From the NCBI GenBank assembly GCA_024278565.1, contig JAJRSY010000185.1:1-13738 (forward strand): DNA of 13,738 bases. Reading direction: 5' to 3'. The notes under the pieces were generated by a model, which saw only the letters and a program-made list of their open reading frames with translations, ran no database searches and had not been told where the DNA came from. Shown one piece after another: positions 1 to 5,631 of the stretch; position 1 is the first letter of the stretch, and every line of letters starts with the position of its first letter. A program made the translations under genes and the position numbers. This stretch comes from Bacteroidota bacterium. Lineage in GTDB: Bacteria > Bacteroidota > Bacteroidia > Flavobacteriales > Flavobacteriaceae.

Positions 1-1
1 C

Positions 2-343
2 GGCTACGGACAGCAATTAAAAAAAATATTCTCACCAAGTACTGGGGCCTATAAAGGTGTAGGTGGGTTCAAGGCCATTTTTGATATTTTTCCCAGTTCG
101 TGGAGTTGGGAGGCTTTTTGGAGTATTACGGCATTCTTGTCGATTATGTTGGCTGTACTGAACCTACTGCCAATACCTGCGTTAGATGGGGGGCACGTCA
201 TGTTTTTGTTGTATGAAATGGTATCTGGCAGAAAGCCGAGCGATAAGTTTTTAGAGTATGCCCAAATGGTAGGCTTCTTCTTATTGATCGCATTGGTGCT
301 GTTCGCCAATGGCAACGATATCTATAAAGCGATTTTTAAATAG
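2..343 (+). CDS. rseP: RseP-type site-2 zinc metalloprotease, C-terminal fragment
   Basis: This is the last 113 codons of a gene whose start lies outside the window; the frame is open from base 2 to a TAG at 341-343. The diagnostic M50 (site-2 protease) motif NLLPIPALDGGH is visible, encoded at about 158-193. It supplies the third zinc ligand (the Asp of LDGG) and sits at the start of a membrane segment. A second hydrophobic segment (VGFFLLIALVLFA) follows near the C terminus. In the family, RseP cleaves membrane-embedded anti-sigma factors and signal-peptide remnants inside the inner membrane. The HExxH zinc motif and PDZ domains would lie in the missing N-terminal part. The next gene on this strand, tRNA-Asn, has its own promoter. 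The family call is firm; the substrate cannot be read from this fragment. Confidence 0.9.
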   Translation, partial: GYGQQLKKIFSPSTGAYKGVGGFKAIFDIFPSSWSWEAFWSITAFLSIMLAVLNLLPIPALDGGHVMFLLYEMVSGRKPSDKFLEYAQMVGFFLLIALVLFANGNDIYKAIFK

Positions 344-360
344 AAATCACCTTTTTTTTG

Positions 361-391
361 TTTGGGTTAAATTAAAAAACAATTATATTTG
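361..391 (+). promoter_or_regulatory. Bacteroidota housekeeping promoter for tRNA-Asn
   Basis: A -33 TTTG (361-364) and a -7 TATATTTG (384-391) are separated by exactly 19 bp. This fully matches the Bacteroidota consensus TTTG/N17-23/TAnnTTTG. Initiation is expected near 398, giving a leader of about 135 nt before the tRNA. The sequence after the -7 box (CAGCCGCTAAA) is almost the same as after the tRNA-Asp promoter at 4400-4430. Confidence 0.75.
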
Positions 392-394
392 CAG

Positions 395-418
395 CCGCTA
401 AATCATTGATTTTAGCGG
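395..418 (+). other. Hairpin at the 5' end of the tRNA-Asn leader
   Basis: CCGCTAAA (395-402) and TTTAGCGG (411-418) form a perfect 8-bp stem with an 8-nt loop, followed by GTTATTTT. It lies at the predicted transcription start. It could be a 5'-end stabilising or processing structure, or a weak early terminator. The stem is seen directly; the role is not known. Confidence 0.45.
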
Positions 419-434
419 GTTATTTTCCTCCTTA

Positions 435-454
435 CCTGCCTGCCGGCAGGCAGG
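435..454. repeat. 20-bp interspersed palindrome, copy 1
   Basis: CCTGCCTGCCGGCAGGCAGG is a perfect 20-bp palindrome in the tRNA-Asn leader. An identical copy lies inside the small mobile element at 1001-1020. It is far more G+C-rich than its surroundings. Such palindromes are scattered through many flavobacterial genomes; their function is unknown. Confidence 0.8.
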
Positions 455-533
455 GCTCAAAACTGGGCCTCTACCCATTCGGCAACATGATACTGGGGAA
501 ACGGTGAGAAAAAGACCTTAAAAACATTTATCT

Positions 534-607
534 TCCTCCTTAGCTCAGTTGGTTAGAGCATCTGACTGTTAATCAGAGGGTCCTTGGTTCGAGTCCAAGA
601 GGGGGAG
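534..607 (+). tRNA. tRNA-Asn (anticodon GTT)
   Basis: The cloverleaf folds fully. The acceptor stem is 534-540 with 600-606 (one G-U pair), and the discriminator is G607. The anticodon stem is 561-565 with 573-577, with anticodon GTT at 568-570. The T stem is 583-587 with 595-599 around TTCGAGT. The CCA end is not encoded. GTT reads AAC/AAU, and a G discriminator fits asparagine. It is transcribed alone from the promoter at 361-391 and ends at the hairpin that follows. Confidence 0.95.
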
Positions 608-623
608 CTTAAAACAGAGAAAG

Positions 624-650
624 CCTTTCGAGAAATCGAGAGGTTTTTTT
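624..650 (+). terminator. Intrinsic terminator of tRNA-Asn
   Basis: CCTTTCG (624-630) pairs with CGAGAGG (637-643), a 7-bp stem with one G-U pair and a 6-nt loop, followed directly by seven T (644-650). It lies 17 nt after the tRNA end. Confidence 0.8.
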
Positions 651-963
651 GTAAAAAAAAAGTTTATACGGGAAGTTTACTAAGGTGCGTACAAAAAAAT
701 GGATTTTCTTTATTCTCTGAAATAAATTTTATAGCTTCAGAAGTAATTCTATCGGTTAAATGCTCTCCTTTATTGCCATCTTTCAGATTTTTATTTTTGT
801 ATGGGCTAAAATATGATTTTGGATGTCCAGCTTGATTTCCTGCCACATTTACATCAAACCCTTGTATTTCGGGGTCTTCTCCTAAATGTCATTTCTCCAT
901 AATTGCAGTGGCGTATCCATGTTTTTGTAAGGCTTCTGCTATGGTCACGAACCCGTCAGCTAA

Positions 964-1142
964 GGGTCTGTTACGAAATAAAGTTTACAGAATTGGCGAA
1001 CCTGCCTGCCGGCAGGCAGGGTTATTTTGTGCAATAACGAGGCAAAAAACGCAGGTATAGCCTTAGCTAAAGTGAGTATTTTTAACGCTGTTAGTGTGCA
1101 AAAGAACAAGGCAAAATGTAAAAATTATTTTGTAACAGACCC
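964..1142. mobile_element. 179-bp MITE-like non-autonomous insertion element
   Basis: The 26-bp terminal inverted repeats lie at 964-989 and 1117-1142. Both begin GGGTCTGTTAC and match at 23 of 26 positions. TAA is present directly on both outer sides (961-963 and 1143-1145), as expected for a 3-bp target duplication. GGGTCTGTT ends with TNA duplications suggest an IS5-related transposase; that family call is an inference. The inside has no credible gene, so movement would need a transposase supplied elsewhere. It carries a copy of the 20-bp GC-rich palindrome. It sits in the sulfatase pseudogene, and removing it with one TAA rejoins the sulfatase frame. Confidence 0.82.
1001..1020. repeat. 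20-bp interspersed palindrome, copy 2
   Basis: An exact second copy of CCTGCCTGCCGGCAGGCAGG, here within the MITE-like element. This suggests either that the palindrome can travel in such elements or that it was inserted into one. Confidence 0.8.
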
Positions 1143-1310
1143 TAAGACCATCGTATTTTTAATGGGAATTAATTTTCTTTCTGATGATTTTCCTCTTTCT
1201 GAAAATTATACCGGATATATGCCATGGCTTGGCGTGTTTTTGCCCGATATGGTACATGCTCTACTTGGGCACAATTTGCCGCAGGAGCGTAACCAGCAGG
1301 AAGCCTATTA

Positions 1311-2498
1311 CTAAATAACTTTAAGCGCCTTACCCACTTTTATAAAAGCGGCTGTAGCCTTATCTATATGCTCTGTTTTATGTAAAGCGGAAATCTGAAC
1401 ACGTATTCTAGCTTTCCCTTTAGGTACTACTGGAAAGAAAAAGGCAATTACATAAATACCCTCATCTAACAATCGTGTTGCAAATTCCTGGGCTAATTTA
1501 GCATCCATAAGCATAATTGGTACTATTGGGTGTACTCCTGGCGTAATCATAAAACCTGCTTTGACCATTGCTTTTCTAAAGCGATTTGTGTTCTTTTGAG
1601 AATCATAGATCAAGGAGTTGTCATTCTTTAACTTATCTAAAATTTTAATAGATGCCCCAACTATGGCAGGTGCCAATGTATTAGAGAATAAATACGGTCT
1701 AGACTTCTGTCTCAATACACCAACGATTTCCTTCCTTGCTGCTGTAAACCCACCGGAAGCCCCTCCTAATGCTTTACCATAAGTGCCTGTAATGATATCA
1801 ATTCTTCCCATTACATTTTTATACTCATGAGTTCCTCGACCAGTTTCCCCTATAAAACCGGTGGCATGACAATCATCTACCATCACCATGGCATTATACT
1901 TGTCCGCTAGGTCACAGATTTCATCTAGTTTAGCGATTACTCCATCCATCGAGAAAACACCATCTGTAACTATTAGTTTCCTCCTTGCACCTGAAGCGGC
2001 CTTTAATTGTTCTTCTAAGGACTCCATATCATTATTGTCATAACGGTACCGAGCAGCTTTGCACAAACGAATTCCGTCAATAATACTGGCATGATTCAGT
2101 TCATCTGAAATCACAGCATCATTAGCCGTTAACAAAGGCTCAAAAACACCTCCATTAGCATCAAAAGCTGCTGCATAAAGAATGCAATCCTCCATCCCTA
2201 AAAACTCAGCGGTCTTTTGTTCCAACTCCTTGTGTATATCTTGTGTTCCACAAATAAAACGAACAGAAGAAAGGCCGAAACCATGGGAATTCATAGCTTC
2301 AATACCTGCTTCTATAACATCAGGGTGTGAGGACAGACCAAGATAGTTGTTTGCACAAAAATTAAGTACTGTTTTCCCTTGGGTTGTTCGAATTTCAGCT
2401 CCTTGTTTCGTCGTAATGATACGTTCTTTTTTAAATAAGCCTGAGTTTACTATTTCTTGCAACTCCGTTTCAAGTTCGCTTTTCACGTTTCCGTACAT
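1311..2498 (-). CDS. kbl: Glycine C-acetyltransferase (2-amino-3-ketobutyrate CoA ligase)
   Basis: This PLP enzyme of the alpha-oxoamine synthase family cleaves 2-amino-3-ketobutyrate with CoA to glycine and acetyl-CoA, the second step of threonine breakdown after Tdh. The 395 residues match the usual length of about 398. Visible active-site elements are His136 in DELNHASIIDG, Asp208 and His211 in MVDDCHATGF, and the Schiff-base Lys242 in TYGKALGGASGG. All are spaced as in the E. coli enzyme, two residues lower. It lies 15 bp downstream of tdh on the same strand, so the two are very likely co-transcribed; Tdh and Kbl handle an unstable intermediate together. The sulfatase remnant begins one base after its stop codon. 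The start at 2498 gives a normal N terminus (MYGNVKSELETELQ). Confidence 0.95.
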   Translation of the reverse strand: MYGNVKSELETELQEIVNSGLFKKERIITTKQGAEIRTTQGKTVLNFCANNYLGLSSHPDVIEAGIEAMNSHGFGLSSVRFICGTQDIHKELEQKTAEFLGMEDCILYAAAFDANGGVFEPLLTANDAVISDELNHASIIDGIRLCKAARYRYDNNDMESLEEQLKAASGARRKLIVTDGVFSMDGVIAKLDEICDLADKYNAMVMVDDCHATGFIGETGRGTHEYKNVMGRIDIITGTYGKALGGASGGFTAARKEIVGVLRQKSRPYLFSNTLAPAIVGASIKILDKLKNDNSLIYDSQKNTNRFRKAMVKAGFMITPGVHPIVPIMLMDAKLAQEFATRLLDEGIYVIAFFFPVVPKGKARIRVQISALHKTEHIDKATAAFIKVGKALKVI

Positions 2499-2513
2499 AT
2501 CTAGATTTTAAAA

Positions 2514-3467
2514 TTATGCGTGTAAATTGTATTTCTTCTTTAACTCGTTAATCATCTCAATAGTGATATCATCTAACAAATAACGTGGTTTCCAACCCCA
2601 ATCTTCCCTTGCCTGAGTATCTAAGATAGACGAGGGCCAGCTACGTGCAATAGCCTCTCTGAAATCTTCTTTGTAGGTTACCTCAAAACTTGGATACCAC
2701 TTTTTAATAGATTTCACTACTTCTGCCGGTGTAATACTTAAAGCACTTAAATTATACGATGTTCTTGTCCTTATCTGATATTCAGGCACCTCCATTAATT
2801 CCAAAGTTGCTCTAACTGCATCTTCCATAAAAATCATAGGTAGAGCCGTATCTGCTTTCAAATAGCAAATGAACGGTTCATTGTTGACCGCCCTGTGATA
2901 AATATCTACCGCATAATCAGTGGTGCCACCACCGGGCAAGGATTGATGTCCGATTATTCCAGGATATCGCAAGGAACGAACATCCAAACCATATTTAATA
3001 AAATAATAATTCGCCCAGTGCTCTCCAGCAGCTTTACTCATGCCATATACTGTAGTTGGGTTCAAAAATATATCTTGTTGTGTATGCTTCTTTGGTGCTT
3101 TTGTGCCAAAAACAGCAATTGAGCTAGGAAAAAACACCTTATCTAGTCTATGCCTACGAGCAACTTCTAAAATAGTGAAAAACGATTTTAAATTTATATT
3201 CCAAGTCTTTAATGGCTGCTTCTCTCCTTGTGCGGATAAAATAGCAGCAAGATGGTAAATTTGGGTAACCTCACGCTCTACCACCAATTGTGCCACCGCT
3301 TCAATATCAGTGGCATCTAATGGCAACATCAGATCTTGCTGCTCTGGTTTCACAAATAAGTCTGTGGCAATTACATTTTTTGTACCTTTTAACTTGCGTA
3401 AAGCCTTAACCAGAACTGTGCCCAATTGGCCGCCAGCACCTGTAACCAGCACTTTATCTTCTTTCAT
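2514..3467 (-). CDS. tdh: L-threonine 3-dehydrogenase, SDR (GalE-like) type
   Basis: This enzyme oxidises L-threonine with NAD+ to 2-amino-3-ketobutyrate. The 317 residues belong to the extended short-chain dehydrogenase/epimerase family, not the zinc MDR type found in E. coli. The Rossmann motif TGAGGQLG is at residues 9-16, Ser115/Ser116 in FFPSSIAVFG, and the catalytic Tyr141-x3-Lys145 in YGMSKAAGE. SLRYPGIIG follows, with the substrate-side region GGGTTDYAVDIYHRA typical of this Tdh subgroup. It is the first gene of tdh-kbl. Upstream, 174 bp separate it from a divergent Lrp/AsnC gene, a usual partner of threonine and glycine catabolism genes. The adjacent kbl is the main support for threonine as substrate rather than a nucleotide sugar. 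Confidence 0.94.
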   Translation of the reverse strand: MKEDKVLVTGAGGQLGTVLVKALRKLKGTKNVIATDLFVKPEQQDLMLPLDATDIEAVAQLVVEREVTQIYHLAAILSAQGEKQPLKTWNINLKSFFTILEVARRHRLDKVFFPSSIAVFGTKAPKKHTQQDIFLNPTTVYGMSKAAGEHWANYYFIKYGLDVRSLRYPGIIGHQSLPGGGTTDYAVDIYHRAVNNEPFICYLKADTALPMIFMEDAVRATLELMEVPEYQIRTRTSYNLSALSITPAEVVKSIKKWYPSFEVTYKEDFREAIARSWPSSILDTQAREDWGWKPRYLLDDITIEMINELKKKYNLHA

Positions 3468-3487
3468 GCCTCTTATTTAGAGAATGA

Positions 3488-3495
3488 CAAAATTA
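3488..3495 (-). promoter_or_regulatory. Candidate -7 box for tdh-kbl
   Basis: TAATTTTG on the minus strand fits TAnnTTTG and lies 20 bp before the tdh start codon, giving a very short leader. No clear -33 TTTG is present at the right distance, which would fit a promoter that needs an activator. Tentative. Confidence 0.35.
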
Positions 3496-3557
3496 TGTAT
3501 TTACCCAATTATATCATATTGAATGCTTGATTATGCGCTTTTTTAGATAATTTTATC

Positions 3558-3577
3558 TTTAAAATGAATATTTTAAA
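3558..3577. promoter_or_regulatory. Dyad 1 in the tdh/lrp spacer, candidate Lrp/AsnC operator
   Basis: TTTAAAATGAATATTTTAAA has perfect 8-bp arms (TTTAAAAT/ATTTTAAA) around 4 bp. It lies between the divergent tdh and lrp genes. Lrp/AsnC proteins commonly bind AT-rich, loosely palindromic sites next to their own gene. Random symmetry is easier in AT-rich DNA, so this is an inference. Confidence 0.45.
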
Positions 3578-3581
3578 GTGT

Positions 3582-3594
3582 ATTTCACTGAAAT
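3582..3594. promoter_or_regulatory. Dyad 2 in the tdh/lrp spacer, candidate Lrp/AsnC operator
   Basis: ATTTCACTGAAAT is a perfect 6-bp inverted repeat around one base. Its centre is about 20 bp (two helical turns) from the centre of the dyad at 3558-3577, so both sites would face the same side of the DNA. This spacing suits a multimeric Lrp-type regulator. Confidence 0.42.
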
Positions 3595-3641
3595 GAATTA
3601 ATTTTTGGTGTTAGAAAACGAAAAAAAACTGTCTTATAATA

Positions 3642-4094
3642 ATGGATGAAACCGACATTAGAATATTACAAATTCTACAAAAGGATGCTAAAAAAACAAC
3701 TAAAGAGATTGCACAGAAGCTAAACCTAACGGCCTCTCCTGTTTATGACCGAATTCGAAAGTTGGAAAAGAAAGGTATTATTAAAAAATATGTTGCTCTT
3801 TTGGACAAAAGCCGATTAGACATTCCCGTTACGGCAATTTGCTTGGTATCGCAACGGTACCATAATGAAGGATTTATTGAAAAATTTGAAGAACAAATTA
3901 AAGGACTTAAAGAAGTCCAAGAATGTTACCATATGGCCGGTAAGGTAGATTTTTTTCTTAAAATAAACATCCGTAGCCTACCTGCATATCATGAGTTTGT
4001 ACGCACCAAGTTATCAAAAATTGAAAATATAGGAGTGCTGGAAAGTTATTTTATATTGAAGGAGATTACTAGTACCACGGAATTTTACTTTTAG
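3642..4094 (+). CDS. Lrp/AsnC family transcriptional regulator
   Basis: The 150 residues have the usual length and plan of the family. An N-terminal winged helix-turn-helix spans residues 2-60 (ILQILQKDAKKTTKEIAQKL, then SPVYDRIRKLEKKGIIKKY). A RAM effector-binding domain spans about 65-145 and contains the characteristic CYHMAGKVDFFLK, whose G-x-x-D lies at the amino-acid pocket. These proteins form dimers to octamers and sense amino acids. It is divergent from tdh-kbl with two dyads between, so it probably controls that operon and itself, with threonine, glycine or leucine as possible ligands. That target is inferred from position. The start codon follows an AT-rich leader with no Shine-Dalgarno site, and the protein begins MDETDIRIL, the normal family N terminus. 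Confidence 0.93.
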   Translation: MDETDIRILQILQKDAKKTTKEIAQKLNLTASPVYDRIRKLEKKGIIKKYVALLDKSRLDIPVTAICLVSQRYHNEGFIEKFEEQIKGLKEVQECYHMAGKVDFFLKINIRSLPAYHEFVRTKLSKIENIGVLESYFILKEITSTTEFYF

Positions 4095-4159
4095 AACTGG
4101 TTTAAACCTTTTTAAGAGTCGAAGGAAGCCTTGGGGCTTGGGGCAAAAGTGGAGCTACA

Positions 4160-4209
4160 AAAAAAGCCCCCAACTTTCGTTGAAGGCTTTTGCGGTCCGG
4201 ACGGGACTC
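4160..4209 (-). repeat. 50-bp duplicate of the tRNA-Asp 3' end plus terminator
   Basis: This block is identical over 50 bp to 4276-4325. It holds the last 17 bases of tRNA-Asp and the complete terminator hairpin (stem 4166-4174 with 4179-4187). The rest of the tRNA is absent: at 4210 the sequence passes into an interspersed repeat. Read on the plus strand, the same hairpin followed by four T could terminate the upstream lrp transcript. A tRNA 3'-end duplication resembles the product of site-specific integration, but no integrase lies in the 66 bp between the copies. Confidence 0.85.
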
Positions 4210-4230
4210 CCTTCGACTCCGCTCAGGACA
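4209..4230. repeat. Interspersed repeat with the TCGACTCCGCTC core
   Basis: CCTTCGACTCCGCTCAGGAC contains a core (TCGACTnCGCTC) that recurs inverted at 10638-10657. It directly adjoins the duplicated tRNA-Asp end. Short GC-rich elements of this kind are scattered through flavobacterial intergenic DNA; their function is unknown. Confidence 0.55.
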
Positions 4231-4275
4231 GGCCTCTCGTCCCTACAAATTCTTATGATGAAACTTTCGAAACTC

Positions 4276-4303
4276 AAAAAAGCCCCCAACTTTCGTTGAA
4301 GGC
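4276..4303 (-). terminator. Intrinsic terminator of tRNA-Asp
   Basis: On the minus strand GCCTTCAAC (4303-4295), loop GAAA, GTTGGGGGC (4290-4282) form a 9-bp stem with two G-U pairs. Six T follow (4281-4276). It starts 5 nt after the tRNA end. The second copy is at 4160-4187. Confidence 0.85.
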
Positions 4304-4308
4304 TTTTG

Positions 4309-4382
4309 CGGTCCGGACGGGACTCGAACCCGCGACCCCCTGCGTGACAGGCAGGTATTCTAACCAACTGAACTACCGAACC
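4309..4382 (-). tRNA. tRNA-Asp (anticodon GTC)
   Basis: The minus strand folds into a complete 74-nt tRNA. Acceptor GGTTCGG (4382-4376) pairs with CCGGACC (4316-4310) with one G-U pair, and the discriminator is G4309. The anticodon arm is CCTGCCTGTCACGCAGG with anticodon GTC, and the T arm carries TTCGAGT. CCA is not encoded. A strong promoter lies upstream and a terminator directly downstream, so it is a single-gene unit between DUF58 and lrp. Confidence 0.95.
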
Positions 4383-4399
4383 GTGGCGTTTAGCGTCTG

Positions 4400-4430
4400 C
4401 AAATATACATTGCTTATTGAATTGCGCAAA
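4400..4430 (-). promoter_or_regulatory. Bacteroidota housekeeping promoter for tRNA-Asp
   Basis: On the minus strand TTTG (4430-4427), exactly 19 bp, then TATATTTG (4407-4400) give a full consensus match. The initiation region CAGACGCTAAA differs by one base from that of the tRNA-Asn promoter. The predicted start is about 11 nt before the mature tRNA. Confidence 0.78.
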
Positions 4431-4456
4431 CTATTTTCTTTAAAAATAATTCGTGC

Positions 4457-5386
4457 TCATAGAAATTTTTGGCGTTCTACCATATAGGTGTTGAGTACCT
4501 TTGAGAAATCAGCCCTTACATCAACATCAACATACTTGATCCTGTATTGGGCACACTTTAGTTTCAAGGCATCAAAATAGCTGCCAACGCCTTTTTCATA
4601 CGCTTCCTTTATGGTATCTGAATACAGGTCGATATGTTCACCGGTCTCTACATCTAAAAATCGCTTTGGGGTGTTTTCGAAATTAAAGTACCGCTCCTTA
4701 TCTGGATCCAACAAATGAAACAATACCACATCGTGTTTATTGTATTTCAAATGGCGAAGGGCATCGAACAGCTTTGTATCATCTGTTGTGGTCTGAAACA
4801 TATCGGTGAACAGAAAAATGAGGCTACGACGTTTGATTTTTTCAGCGATCAGGTGCAAATACCTATAAGTCTCGGTTTGTTTTGCCGGTTTAGTGTCTAA
4901 ACTTATAGCGCTCAATTTTGACAAAAGCATGTGATGGTGGCGTTCACTTCCTTTTTCAGGGGCATAGAAATTGTAGTTGTCTGAGTACACGCTTAGGCCA
5001 ACGGCATCACGTTGGCGTTTTAGAATATTTATCAATGCAGCGATTGCCAAAACACCAAACCCTATTTTATTGAGGTCGCCCAGCCCCAAATTCTTCACCT
5101 CGGGGTAATACATTGAGGCAGAATTGTCTAATATCATATGGCACTTCAGATTGGTCTCTTCCTCATACCTTTTGGTGTAGAGCTTATCGGTCTTGGCGAA
5201 CAGTTTCCAATCAATGTGTTTGGTGCTCTCGCCGTTGTTGTAGATTTTATGTTCGGCAAACTCGGCAGAGAAACCATGAAACGGACTCTTATGTATACCA
5301 CTGATAAAACCCTCAACCACCTGATTGGCCAATAACTCAAGGTTTTGGAACAAGGAAGATTTATGTAATTCTGACTGAAGGTTCAT
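4457..5386 (-). CDS. DUF58 / von Willebrand factor A-like protein
   Basis: The 309 residues match the DUF58 family. The conserved GFSAEFAEHKIYNNGESTKHIDW (residues about 38-60) is the family signature region, followed by the vWA-like part with the MIDAS-type motif DNSAS (Asp87, Ser89, Ser91) and a later Asp195 in FLFTDMF. These residues would bind a metal ion used in protein-protein contact. There is no signal peptide or membrane segment, so it is cytoplasmic or peripheral. DUF58 proteins usually sit beside a MoxR AAA+ ATPase and Bat/vWA membrane proteins, and are thought to act with MoxR as chaperone-like complexes. Here no such partner is adjacent: trxA lies 394 bp upstream and tRNA-Asp follows. 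The exact role is unknown. Confidence 0.85.
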   Translation of the reverse strand: MNLQSELHKSSLFQNLELLANQVVEGFISGIHKSPFHGFSAEFAEHKIYNNGESTKHIDWKLFAKTDKLYTKRYEEETNLKCHMILDNSASMYYPEVKNLGLGDLNKIGFGVLAIAALINILKRQRDAVGLSVYSDNYNFYAPEKGSERHHHMLLSKLSAISLDTKPAKQTETYRYLHLIAEKIKRRSLIFLFTDMFQTTTDDTKLFDALRHLKYNKHDVVLFHLLDPDKERYFNFENTPKRFLDVETGEHIDLYSDTIKEAYEKGVGSYFDALKLKCAQYRIKYVDVDVRADFSKVLNTYMVERQKFL

Positions 5387-5457
5387 GACACTAAGATAAA
5401 GAACTCGGTTAAAACCGGCCTGTCTAGCTGGTAGGCAAGATCCGGCAGGCGAGTCCG

Positions 5458-5472
5458 CCCAACTTACTGAAA
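5458..5472. repeat. 15-bp direct repeat, copy 1
   Basis: CCCAACTTACTGAAA is repeated exactly at 5613-5627, 155 bp away. The two copies bracket the TTTAGG-rich segment. Confidence 0.7.
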
Positions 5473-5476
5473 AATA

Positions 5477-5608
5477 GTTTAGGAGTTTAGAAATGGGTTT
5501 AGGTTTAGTTTAGGAACCTAGCCCGTAAACGTCTAAACTTTTCAACACAGCCTGCCCCGCCAAAGTGGGAAAAACGAGTTTAGGAGTGGTATAATTTAGG
5601 GGTTTAGG
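5477..5608 (+). repeat. Cluster of degenerate TTTAGG/GTTTAGG words
   Basis: GTTTAGGAG occurs at 5477-5485 and 5578-5586, with further GTTTAGG or TTTAGG words at about 5497-5513 and 5595-5608. One inverted TCTAAAC lies at 5532-5538. The words are irregularly spaced, so this is not a simple tandem array. The origin is unknown. Confidence 0.5.
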
Positions 5609-5612
5609 CCCA

Positions 5613-5627
5613 CCCAACTTACTGAAA
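5613..5627. repeat. 15-bp direct repeat, copy 2
   Basis: Exact second copy of CCCAACTTACTGAAA, ending 4 bp before the FNR-like palindrome. Confidence 0.7.
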
Positions 5628-5631
5628 GATA

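Larger units (their letters stand above)
667..1310 (-). pseudogene. Type I sulfatase gene, truncated, frameshifted and split by an inserted element
   Basis: Read on the minus strand, the remains spell a sulfatase (formylglycine-dependent arylsulfatase family). The segment starts with GYAPAANC, whose Cys codon at 1271-1273 is the residue converted to formylglycine, then PSRA completes the CxPSR signature. It continues through GIYPV, ERGK, RKLIPIKN, then TIAEALQKHGYATA, then HLGEDPEIQGFDVNVAGNQ, and FSPYKN to ENPFF. Lesions seen: one missing base in the GGG at 1267-1269, just after the Cys codon; an in-frame TAA at 1206-1208; a TGA at 889-891 where the family has the Trp of GKWHLG; and a likely one-base loss in the T run near 690, ending the match. 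The 5' end is cut one base beyond the kbl stop codon, and the C-terminal part is gone. The element at 964-1142 divides it. Sulfatases release sulfate from algal polysaccharides, but this copy cannot be functional. Confidence 0.88.

Noticed and set aside
664..846. Treating the 60-codon minus-strand frame as a small intact gene
   Set aside because: Its sequence continues upstream as sulfatase beyond the TGA at 889-891, so it is a fragment of the pseudogene.
889..891. In-frame TGA as a selenocysteine or recoded tryptophan codon
   Set aside because: The family has Trp here and no SECIS-like stem is apparent. The gene has a frameshift, another stop and both ends missing, so a nonsense mutation is simpler.
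1027..1314. Plus-strand open frame of 95 codons
   Set aside because: It joins the MITE interior to antisense sulfatase sequence. The sulfatase reading on the minus strand explains the region better.
4085..4122. GGTTTAAACC followed by TTTTT as a terminator for the Lrp gene
   Set aside because: The symmetry leaves no loop, so a stable hairpin is unlikely; the hairpin at 4166-4187 is a better candidate.
4155..4367. Minus-strand open frame of 70 codons across tRNA-Asp
   Set aside because: It overlaps the tRNA and the duplicated terminator; the translation only reflects tRNA and repeat sequence.
4131..4487. Plus-strand open frame of 118 codons with GLEPATPCVTGRYSNQLNYR
   Set aside because: It runs antisense through tRNA-Asp and its terminator. 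This peptide is a known kind of artefact from reading across that tRNA, and there is no start context or domain.
5477..5608. TTTAGG words as a CRISPR array or telomere-like repeat
   Set aside because: Spacing and length are irregular, the repeats are only 6-9 bp, there are no uniform spacers and no cas genes.
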